NCBI GenBank assembly: GCA_945889475.1 | Contig: CAMDBT010000017.1 | Span: forward strand, 1 to 34,143 | Reading direction: 5' to 3' | Origin: Bifidobacterium breve | GTDB lineage: Bacteria; Actinomycetota; Thermoleophilia; Solirubrobacterales; Solirubrobacteraceae | DNA: 34,143 nt | Part shown: positions 23,747 to 31,592 of the stretch, in pieces | How the letters are laid out: the number at the start of each line of letters is the position of its first letter | Position numbering within the stretch: position 1 is the first letter of the stretch | Program-made: the position numbers and the translations under genes | The notes under the pieces: generated by a model | Databases searched by the model: none | What the model was told of the DNA's origin: nothing | What the model saw: only the letters and a program-made list of their open reading frames with translations

Positions 23747-24235
23747 CTAGCTCGGCTGGACGATCATCAATAACAGTGCGATCAAGACCAAGACGTTCGA
23801 GAGCAGGCTTACGGCGTTGAGCTTGCGGTAGCCCTTCTCGTATTCGGCCGAGAAGGTCATCGGCCCGCCGCCGCTGCGCTTCGCTAGCTCGTCTGTCGCG
23901 ATCGCACTCAGCTTCTTCTCGGTCGGCATCGCCAGTCCGTGGCTGAGGCCGACCAGCAGGATCAAAATAATCAGCGAGCCCGAAACCCAATGTTCGCTCC
24001 AAAGGCCGGCGTCGCTGGCGAGGTAGGCCCCGGCGAGGAAGACGATTACGTAGGCGACGGTGATCAGCGTGCGACCGGCGTGGGTCATCGCGTTGAGCAG
24101 CCCGGGCAGCGCCTCGGGGTTGGCGTTCGTCACGCGGGCCAAAATGATCGGGTAGATGAAGGGCGCGCCGAAGGCGATCACAACGGCGGCAACGTGGATC
24201 CAAAGGACGAAGTCATAAAGGCGCAAAGCAAGCAT
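23747..24235 (-). CDS. DUF2269-like integral membrane protein
   Basis: This 162-residue protein has four predicted membrane helices, near residues 8-32 (FVLWIHVAAVVIAFGAPFIY), 53-75 (TLITVAYVIVFLAGAYL), 84-102 and 142-160. The WIHV pattern in helix 1, which supplies a His in the membrane, and the overall size fit the predicted integral-membrane DUF2269 group, whose function is unknown. The ATG at 24235 follows TAGGAT by 7 nt. It is 23 bases downstream of the mutase gene on the same strand. No transport or enzymatic function can be claimed. Confidence 0.78.
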   Translation of the reverse strand: MLALRLYDFVLWIHVAAVVIAFGAPFIYPIILARVTNANPEALPGLLNAMTHAGRTLITVAYVIVFLAGAYLASDAGLWSEHWVSGSLIILILLVGLSHGLAMPTEKKLSAIATDELAKRSGGGPMTFSAEYEKGYRKLNAVSLLSNVLVLIALLLMIVQPS

Positions 24236-24242
24236 CGTCTTG

Positions 24243-24248
24243 ATCCTA
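24243..24248 (-). promoter_or_regulatory. Putative leaderless -10 box of the DUF2269-like gene
   Basis: Minus-strand TAGGAT lies exactly 7 nt upstream of the ATG, in the short gap after the mutase gene. Confidence 0.5.
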
Positions 24249-24258
24249 AGGCTTGCGG

Positions 24259-25878
<1,620 letters not shown>

Positions 25879-25884
25879 CTGGGA

Positions 25885-25890
25885 ACCGTA
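25885..25890 (-). promoter_or_regulatory. Putative leaderless -10 box of the mutase gene
   Basis: Minus-strand TACGGT is 6 nt upstream of the ATG. It lies in the 53-base divergent gap shared with the MoaD-MoaE gene. Confidence 0.42.
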
Positions 25891-25918
25891 CCGCCGGATC
25901 GAAAAAGAGGTTGTGCCG

Positions 25919-25924
25919 TACGCT
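25919..25924 (+). promoter_or_regulatory. Putative leaderless -10 box of the MoaD-MoaE gene
   Basis: TACGCT lies exactly 7 nt upstream of the GTG at 25932. It helps decide that start over the TTG at 25911. Confidence 0.48.
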
Positions 25925-25931
25925 GCGCTCT

Positions 25932-26582
25932 GTGGAGGTATCGGTCCGCCTATTTGCAGGCTTGCGCGAGCGCGCTGGCAGCGATTCGCTGCAGCTGGAG
26001 CTCGCCGATGGCGCCAGCGTCGCCGACGCCTTGGCCGCGCTGAGCGGGCAGCTCGATGCCAGCGGCTGCCTGTTGGCCGTCAACCGCGAGTACGCCGATG
26101 ATGATCTGGTGCTCGCCGCCGGTGATGAGCTGGCCTTGATCCCGCCGGTCTCCGGCGGCGGCGCGCTGGCCCACGTAGCGCTCAGCGATTCTCCGCTCTC
26201 GATCGATTCGATCCTTGATCGCGTCCGCGACCCGCGTGCAGGAGCGGTCGTCAGTTTCTCCGGCGTAACGCGTGAAGTTGAAGCGCTCGACTATGAGGTT
26301 TACGCCGAGATGGCGTTGGAGCAGATGGCTCTAATTGTTGACCGGGCGATCGAGCGCCACGGGCTTTGCGCCGCAGCCGCCGAGCACCGCGTCGGCACCG
26401 TGCCTCTTGGCGAAGCGAGCGTGATCGTCGCCGCTAGCGCACCGCACCGGGGCGAAGCGTTCGCCGGTGCGCGCGAGATCATCGACGAGCTGAAGGCTTG
26501 CGCGCCGATCTGGAAGGTCGAAATGCGGCGCGGCGAGCGGCGGCGCGTCGACGGCACGGAGCCGAAGCGCAGCGGCGAATAG
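25932..26582 (+). CDS. MoaD-MoaE fusion (molybdopterin synthase both subunits)
   Basis: Molybdopterin synthase inserts two sulfurs into cyclic pyranopterin monophosphate during molybdenum cofactor synthesis. Residues 1-76 are MoaD, a ubiquitin-like sulfur carrier beginning VEVSVRLFAGLRERAG and ending in PPVSGG (71-76). Residues from about 85 are MoaE: SIDSILDRVRDPRAGAVVSF, GVTREVE, EHRVGTVPLGEASV, and CAPIWKVE with the catalytic-type Lys corresponding to E. coli Lys119. MoaD must normally expose a C-terminal GG for thiocarboxylation, but here the GG is internal, so cleavage after it, as reported for Mycobacterium MoaX, is expected. The start GTG 25932 lies 7 nt after TACGCT. No other moa gene is in the window. 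Confidence 0.93.
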   Translation: MEVSVRLFAGLRERAGSDSLQLELADGASVADALAALSGQLDASGCLLAVNREYADDDLVLAAGDELALIPPVSGGGALAHVALSDSPLSIDSILDRVRDPRAGAVVSFSGVTREVEALDYEVYAEMALEQMALIVDRAIERHGLCAAAAEHRVGTVPLGEASVIVAASAPHRGEAFAGAREIIDELKACAPIWKVEMRRGERRRVDGTEPKRSGE

Positions 26583-26590
26583 ACGACGGT

Positions 26591-26596
26591 TAGGCT
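26591..26596 (+). promoter_or_regulatory. Putative leaderless -10 box of the lipase-like gene
   Basis: TAGGCT lies 6 nt upstream of an in-frame ATC at 26603. Its spacing matches the other leaderless starts in the window. Confidence 0.4.
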
Positions 26597-26602
26597 TGGT
26601 CG

Positions 26603-27883
26603 ATCGCTGACTCTGCGCCGCGGCGCCACCGCCTGAAGATCGTCCTTGTCGCTATCGCGACCGCTCTGCTCGTGATCGTCGCTGCGGCACTGATTGCTTT
26701 GACGGCGGTCGAGGATGACAACACCGTTGACATCTCACCCGGCTCAGCGTTCTACGTTGCGCCCGACCCGCTCCCGAGCGGGCCGCCCGGCAAGCTGCTG
26801 CGCTCCGAGCCGGTCGCAGTGGCGAAGGTGATCGGCGCGCCGGCCGGAACCAGCGCGCGGCGCGTGCTCTACCTCTCGAGCTCGCCGCGTGATGGAAAAG
26901 CGGTTGCAGTCAGCGGACTGGTCTACACACCGCCGGGCGCGGCGACGGCGGCGGGGCGCCCGGTCGTGGCTTGGGCGCACGGCACGCAGGGCGTGGCCTC
27001 CGACTGCGCACCGTCGCTGAACGCGAACCCGCCGGCGATCACGGTTCCCGGCCTCGGCGCTTTTCTTCGTCGTGGCTGGGTGATCGCAGCGAGCGACTAC
27101 CCGGGGATGGGAACGGCCGGTCCGAACGCCTACATGGACGGGGCCGTCGAAGGGCGCGCGGTGCTCGATTCGGTCCGCGCCGCGCAGCAACTTCCGGGCG
27201 CCGGCGCCGGCGCCAAGTTGCTGATCTGGGGTCACTCGCAGGGCGGTCAGGCGGCGCTCTTCGCGGGCGCGATGGCGGCTGACTACGCGCCGGAGCTGAA
27301 GCTGCTCGGCGTTGCCGCAGCGGCTCCGGCGGTCGAGCTAGCGCGGCTACTGGCGCTGGACGGCAACGACCTCAGCGGCCTTGCACTTGGCTCCTACATG
27401 CTCTGGTCTTGGCCCCTGACCCAGCCTGGCCTCTCGCTCGACGGGGTCACCAAACCCGGCGCCGAGAAACTGATCGATGCAGTCGCCTCGCATTGTCTCT
27501 TCGGCACCAAGTCGCTGATCGAAGAGCTCGTTCTGTCGGAGGTCGAGAAGGTCACTCGGGCGATCTCGGTTCCAAAGCTGCTCGCCGACCCGGATTGGGC
27601 GCGCGTGCTGAAAGCGAATACGCCGGTGGCCTCAACTAGCGGGCCACCGCTACTGATCGCGCAGGGCACGGCAGACACGATTATTCGGCCGCAGACGACC
27701 TACGACTACATCCTGCGGCTCTGCGCCGCCGGGAGGGCCGTCAAGGAGCTGCGGATGGAGGGCGTGGACCACCCCAACGCAGGTGTCGCGGCGGCGCCGA
27801 CGGTCGTCGACTGGGCGATGGCGCGACTGGCTGGCGCCACCGTGCCGAGCGACTGCGTTACGACCCAGGTCGCAGGCGGCTAG
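26603..27883 (+). CDS. Secretory lipase-like alpha/beta hydrolase (possible ATC start)
   Basis: The protein is an alpha/beta hydrolase of the secretory lipase (LIP) type. It has the oxyanion-side segment WAHGTQG, ASDYPGMG, the nucleophile elbow GHSQGGQAA, an Asp in GTADTIIRP and a late His in GVDHPNAG. The first canonical start is GTG 26672, which begins in the middle of a hydrophobic helix. The frame is open back to a stop at 26591. Read from ATC 26603 it gives a basic n-region (PRRHRLK) and a full hydrophobic segment (IVLVAIATALLVIVAAALIAL), a proper signal anchor. No ATG, GTG or TTG exists between 26591 and 26672. I annotate from the ATC, with 26672 as fallback. Its stop overlaps the ferritin stop in CTAG. 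Substrate: probably an ester or lipid. Confidence 0.78.
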   Translation: MADSAPRRHRLKIVLVAIATALLVIVAAALIALTAVEDDNTVDISPGSAFYVAPDPLPSGPPGKLLRSEPVAVAKVIGAPAGTSARRVLYLSSSPRDGKAVAVSGLVYTPPGAATAAGRPVVAWAHGTQGVASDCAPSLNANPPAITVPGLGAFLRRGWVIAASDYPGMGTAGPNAYMDGAVEGRAVLDSVRAAQQLPGAGAGAKLLIWGHSQGGQAALFAGAMAADYAPELKLLGVAAAAPAVELARLLALDGNDLSGLALGSYMLWSWPLTQPGLSLDGVTKPGAEKLIDAVASHCLFGTKSLIEELVLSEVEKVTRAISVPKLLADPDWARVLKANTPVASTSGPPLLIAQGTADTIIRPQTTYDYILRLCAAGRAVKELRMEGVDHPNAGVAAAPTVVDWAMARLAGATVPSDCVTTQVAGG

Positions 27884-28425
27884 GCGCCAGCGGAGCCGCC
27901 AGCCTGCGCTGGCTCGGTTGGATCTGCGCTGCCACCGGCCGACGCGGCGACCTCACGCGCGAGGTGCTCCTCGATCTGCATCGGGCTGTCGATCAGCCGC
28001 TGCACGACGGTCAACAGGTCGGACATTGATGAGACCTCTTCAACCTGCTCCTTGATGAACCACTGGATGAACTGCTCGCCCGCGAAGTCGCTCTCGTCGC
28101 GCGCCAGTGCGGCGATCGCGTTGATCTGGTCGGTGACTGTCTTCTCCTGCTGGAGTGCGAGGCTGACCGGCGCGACGATGTCGTCGAAGTTGGTTTTCGG
28201 CGCTGCGACCGCCGGAATGATCGGGCCAGCATCTTGATCGAGCAGGTACTGAACCATCATCATCGCGTGGCCACGCTCTTCTAGTGCCTGCTTGTAGAAG
28301 TACTGCGCCAGGTGCGGCAGCGTCTGTCCGTCGTAGAAGACGGCGATTGCCACATACTGTTGGTGGGCGGCGAACTCGTGGCCGATCTGCTCGTTGACGG
28401 CACCAGAAAAGGAGGTGGAGGTCAT
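27880..28425 (-). CDS. Bacterial ferritin (FtnA-like)
   Basis: Ferritin oxidises Fe(II) and stores it in a 24-subunit cage. All ferroxidase ligands align with E. coli FtnA at the same numbers: Glu17, Glu50, His53, Glu94, Gln127 and Glu130, with Glu126 and Glu49 beside them. The four-helix body ends near residue 160, followed by a Gly/Ala/Pro/Thr-rich tail (about 162-181) not usual in FtnA. No Met haem ligand typical of bacterioferritin is evident. The ATG at 28425 follows TAGTCT by 6 nt, with CTCTCT between and no Shine-Dalgarno. I see no DtxR/IdeR-type box upstream, so iron regulation is not shown. It is convergent with the lipase-like gene and divergent from UXS. Confidence 0.93.
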   Translation of the reverse strand: MTSTSFSGAVNEQIGHEFAAHQQYVAIAVFYDGQTLPHLAQYFYKQALEERGHAMMMVQYLLDQDAGPIIPAVAAPKTNFDDIVAPVSLALQQEKTVTDQINAIAALARDESDFAGEQFIQWFIKEQVEEVSSMSDLLTVVQRLIDSPMQIEEHLAREVAASAGGSADPTEPAQAGGSAGA

Positions 28426-28431
28426 AGAGAG

Positions 28432-28437
28432 AGACTA
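28432..28437 (-). promoter_or_regulatory. Putative leaderless -10 box of ferritin
   Basis: Minus-strand TAGTCT lies 6 nt upstream of the ATG. The six intervening bases are pyrimidine-only, so no Shine-Dalgarno is possible there. Confidence 0.48.
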
Positions 28438-28486
28438 GAGCTTCTTCGGCGCACGAAACGGCCCGCCGCAGAGATCTGCAACTCCG

Positions 28487-28492
28487 TACCCT
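28487..28492 (+). promoter_or_regulatory. Putative leaderless -10 box of the UDP-glucuronate decarboxylase gene
   Basis: TACCCT lies 6 nt upstream of the ATG at 28499. It marks the probable start of the polysaccharide gene set. Confidence 0.45.
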
Positions 28493-28498
28493 TGGCGA

Positions 28499-29446
28499 AT
28501 GGCCACATCCCTAGTTACCGGCGGCGCAGGCTTCCTTGGTTCGCACCTTTGCGACGAGCTCCTGCGCCGCGGCGAGCGTGTGATCTGCGTTGACAACCTT
28601 GAGACCGGGTCGCTGCACAACATCGAGCACATCGAGGCAGATGAGTTCACGTTCATCAACTGTGACATTACTGAGCCGTACTTCATCGAGGAGCCGATCG
28701 ATTCGGTCTACCACCTCGCTTCGCCGGCCTCGCCGATCGACTATCTGCGCCTGCCGCTGCAGACTCTGAAGGTTGGCTCGCACGGCACGCATCACACCTT
28801 GGGCCTGGCGAAGGAACACAGAGCCCGCTTTCTGCTCGCCTCGACGAGCGAGGTGTACGGCGACCCGCAGGTTCACCCGCAGAGAGAGGACTACTGGGGC
28901 CACGTCAATCCGATCGGCCCGCGTGGCGTCTACGACGAAGCGAAGCGCTACGCCGAGGCGCTGACGATGGCCTACCACCGTCAGCAGGGAGTAGACACCG
29001 GAATCGTGCGGATCTTCAACACCTACGGCCCGCGGATGCGGGCCCACGACGGCCGCGCGATTCCGACCTTCCTACGCCAAGCCTTGGCCGATCGCCAGAT
29101 CACGGTCTACGGCGACGGTTCACAGACCCGATCGTTCTGCTTTGTTAGCGATCTGATCCGTGGTCTGATCGCGCTTAGCGAATCTGGCGAGCATCAGCCG
29201 GTCAACGTCGGCAACCCGGACGAGTTCACGCTGCTTGAGCTGGCGCAGATCGTGACCGAGGTTTCAGGCTCGCGTTCGGAGATTATCTATGAGGCTTTGC
29301 CCACCGATGATCCAAAGCAGCGCAAGCCCGACATCACGCGCGCGCGGGAACTCTTACAGTGGGAGCCGAAGGTTGGACTGCGGGAGGGTCTCGCGCAGAC
29401 GATCGAAGAGTCAGGCGCTGAAGCGCTGCTGGGCATTCCAAGCTGA
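28499..29446 (+). CDS. UDP-glucuronate decarboxylase (UXS-like NAD-dependent epimerase/dehydratase)
   Basis: This extended SDR of 315 residues is most like UDP-xylose synthase, which converts UDP-glucuronate to UDP-xylose. Evidence: the NAD loop GGAGFLG (8-14), [11 protein letters not shown] (72-82), the UXS-type [14 protein letters not shown] (115-128) with Thr116 and Glu118, and the catalytic YDEAKR (Tyr145, Lys149). NTYGPRM follows. The HLASPASP and HPQ...YWG features distinguish UXS from dTDP-glucose dehydratases. It is cytoplasmic and would feed pentose into a surface glycan. The next two genes, a sugar transferase and a methyltransferase, run in the same direction, the first after a 52-base gap. 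Confidence 0.9.
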   Translation: MATSLVTGGAGFLGSHLCDELLRRGERVICVDNLETGSLHNIEHIEADEFTFINCDITEPYFIEEPIDSVYHLASPASPIDYLRLPLQTLKVGSHGTHHTLGLAKEHRARFLLASTSEVYGDPQVHPQREDYWGHVNPIGPRGVYDEAKRYAEALTMAYHRQQGVDTGIVRIFNTYGPRMRAHDGRAIPTFLRQALADRQITVYGDGSQTRSFCFVSDLIRGLIALSESGEHQPVNVGNPDEFTLLELAQIVTEVSGSRSEIIYEALPTDDPKQRKPDITRARELLQWEPKVGLREGLAQTIEESGAEALLGIPS

Positions 29447-29498
29447 GCTGTGAGCGTGACGTTCGCGGCGTCTCGGTGTTGTAAGCGGTAGAAGAGCG

Positions 29499-30980
29499 AT
29501 GACAGAGAAACCCCGCCGACCAAAGAGTGTGCCACGCGATCCGTTCGCGCCAGCGGCGGAGTTGGAGGTTGTTGCCGACGGCCATGATTCGCGCCGCCGC
29601 CGCGCGCCGCTCTCGTTTCTGCTGACGATGGATACGCTGCGCAGCGTCGCGCGAGTGGTCTCGTTGGTTGTTGTTGATACCGCCGGGATCTACTTGGCGA
29701 TCCTCGTCGCGCTCGAGAGCAAGTCGCTGCTCTTCGACGGTGTTGGCTTCAGCGCCAACGCGGAGCAGGCCTACAACTACGGTGTTTTTGCCGTGCTGCT
29801 GACGCTGCTGTTGTTTGCCCGCGCTGGCCTTTACGGCGACCGCGGCTCGCGGCCGGGGCTTGGCGCGGTCGTATCGGCGCTCTTCTCGGTCGCGCTGGTT
29901 GCTCTGATCTATTCGCTGATCGTCGGCCGCGATTTCTCGAGCTACTACATCTTCTGGGGCACGCTGATCTTCGCCGTCGTGATCGTTGGTTCGCTGCGCG
30001 CGCTTTATGACCGCGCCAGCGGGCGGGTCTTACGCGCCGCCGGTTACCGTCGCAGCGCGCTGCTGGTAGGTGTCGGCTCGCACGCTGATGCGGTTGGCGC
30101 AGCGCTCGCCGGAGGACGCACCAACCCGGTCGAGGTCGTCGACATCGTCGGGCCAGCCGAACTTGACGAGGCCTTCGATCAGCGCTACTTCGACGAGCTC
30201 GTGATCGCCGACCCCGGTCTCAGCGAGCAGCGCGTGCTTGAGATCGTCGACCGCTGTCATCAGCGTGGCGTGCGCGTTCGCGTGGCACCGTCGACGAGCG
30301 AGCTGCTGGCACGCCGAGCGGAGTTCGTGCCGGGCGCCGCCGTGCCGCTGTTCGAGCTGCGCGCACCGGTCTTCGACGGCGCCGATTATGCGCTCAAGCG
30401 CTTCTTTGACCTCACTGGCGCCGCACTTAGCCTGCTGATCTTGAGCCCGCTGCTGCTGCTGATCGCATTGTCCGTCAAGCTCAGCTCGAACGGGCCGGTG
30501 CTGTTCCGCTCGCGGCGGCCGGGGATCGCCGGCGTGCCGTTCGCTTGTCTGAAGTTCCGCACGATGTATGAAGGAGCGGAGCTGCGCCAGCATGAGCTTG
30601 AAGATGAGAACGAGGCTGACGGGCCGCTGTTCAAGATTCGCCGCGACCCGCGGATCACCCCGACCGGTCGTTTGCTGCGCCGTTTCTCGCTCGATGAGTT
30701 GCCGCAGCTTTGGAACGTGTTGCGCGGCGAGATGTCGATCGTTGGGCCGAGGCCGTTGCCGCAGCGCGATTACGCGCGGCTCGAGGAGTGGCACCACCGC
30801 CGCTACCTCGTGCTGCCGGGAATGACCGGACTGTGGCAGGTTTCGGGCCGCTCGGAACTTGATTTCGATGACCTCGTAAACCTCGATTTCCTTTACATTG
30901 AGCGCTGGTCGCTGGCGCTCGATCTCAGCATCATCGTGCAGACAATCCCGGCCGTCTTGCGCCGCCGCGGCGCCTTCTAG
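29499..30980 (+). CDS. Polyprenyl-phosphate sugar phosphotransferase (exopolysaccharide initiating enzyme)
   Basis: This initiating enzyme transfers a sugar-1-phosphate from a UDP-sugar to undecaprenyl phosphate at the inner membrane. The 493-residue protein has a basic N-terminal tail, four membrane helices (about 48-165), a Rossmann-like soluble segment (about 175-280) and a C-terminal bacterial sugar transferase domain from ALKRFFDLTGA. Its re-entrant helix LLILSPLLLLIAL is followed by CLKFRTMYEGAE, DELPQLWNVLRGEMSIVGPRP and PGMTGLWQVSGR. This is the WbaP/CpsE-type organisation. The ATG at 29499 has a weak GAAGAG upstream. The methyltransferase follows with no gap. The sugar transferred cannot be read from sequence. 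Confidence 0.93.
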   Translation: MTEKPRRPKSVPRDPFAPAAELEVVADGHDSRRRRAPLSFLLTMDTLRSVARVVSLVVVDTAGIYLAILVALESKSLLFDGVGFSANAEQAYNYGVFAVLLTLLLFARAGLYGDRGSRPGLGAVVSALFSVALVALIYSLIVGRDFSSYYIFWGTLIFAVVIVGSLRALYDRASGRVLRAAGYRRSALLVGVGSHADAVGAALAGGRTNPVEVVDIVGPAELDEAFDQRYFDELVIADPGLSEQRVLEIVDRCHQRGVRVRVAPSTSELLARRAEFVPGAAVPLFELRAPVFDGADYALKRFFDLTGAALSLLILSPLLLLIALSVKLSSNGPVLFRSRRPGIAGVPFACLKFRTMYEGAELRQHELEDENEADGPLFKIRRDPRITPTGRLLRRFSLDELPQLWNVLRGEMSIVGPRPLPQRDYARLEEWHHRRYLVLPGMTGLWQVSGRSELDFDDLVNLDFLYIERWSLALDLSIIVQTIPAVLRRRGAF

Positions 30981-31589
30981 GTGGCCGATTGGCACGAACA
31001 GGTTTGGGCCGCGGTACCGGCGGATGCGGTGCCGGAGCGTTTTGACGAGCGCCGCAGGCTGCTATTGGCCGACGTAGTTGAAGGCCAGCGTGTGCTTGAC
31101 CTCGGCTGCGGCGATGGGCGCTTCAGCGCCGCGCTGGTCGGCGCTGGGGCAAGTGTCGTTGGCGTTGACGCCGCCGCCGAAGCCTTGCGACGTGCGCAAG
31201 AGATCGCGCCGCAGGCAGAGTTCGTCAAGAGCGAGGAGGGCGCGCCGCTGCCGTTTGCCGACGACGGGTTCGATTTTGTCTGGTGCGGCGAGACACTCGA
31301 GCACGTCGTTGACGTAGCGCAGCTGCTGGGCGAGGTGCGCCGGGTGTCGCGCCCCGGGGCGATGCTGCTGGCGACGACGCCAAATAATCCGCGGCTCGCG
31401 GTCGCCTTCGAGGCGCTTGCTGGCCGACTCTTTGAGCGGCGGCTCGACCCGCGCTGCGACCACCTTCGCTTTTTCACGGCGCATAGCTTGCACGATCTGC
31501 TGATCGCTGCCGGCTTTAGTCAGGTGAGCGTGATCGCCGTTGATGGCCCGCCGCTGCTGCGCCGCTCACTGGTCGTCAGGGCGCGATGA
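30981..31589 (+). CDS. Class I SAM-dependent methyltransferase
   Basis: This 202-residue methyltransferase has the SAM-binding motif I DLGCGDGRFSAAL (40-52), an acidic ribose-binding Asp in GVDAAAEAL and a motif-IV-like WCGETLEHVVD. HLRFFTAHSLHDLLIAAGF near the C-terminus is typical of methyltransferase-11-like enzymes in polysaccharide or lipid clusters. The GTG start directly follows the TAG stop of the sugar transferase, so translation is presumably coupled. A glycan or lipid-linked sugar as methyl acceptor is inference from context. It is convergent with the ligase-like gene with a 3-base gap. Confidence 0.88.
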   Translation: MADWHEQVWAAVPADAVPERFDERRRLLLADVVEGQRVLDLGCGDGRFSAALVGAGASVVGVDAAAEALRRAQEIAPQAEFVKSEEGAPLPFADDGFDFVWCGETLEHVVDVAQLLGEVRRVSRPGAMLLATTPNNPRLAVAFEALAGRLFERRLDPRCDHLRFFTAHSLHDLLIAAGFSQVSVIAVDGPPLLRRSLVVRAR

Positions 31590-31592
31590 GAA

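Noticed and set aside
28426-28498. Possible DtxR/IdeR iron box upstream of ferritin
   Set aside because: I looked for the TTAGGTTAG-type palindrome and found nothing close in the 73-base gap.
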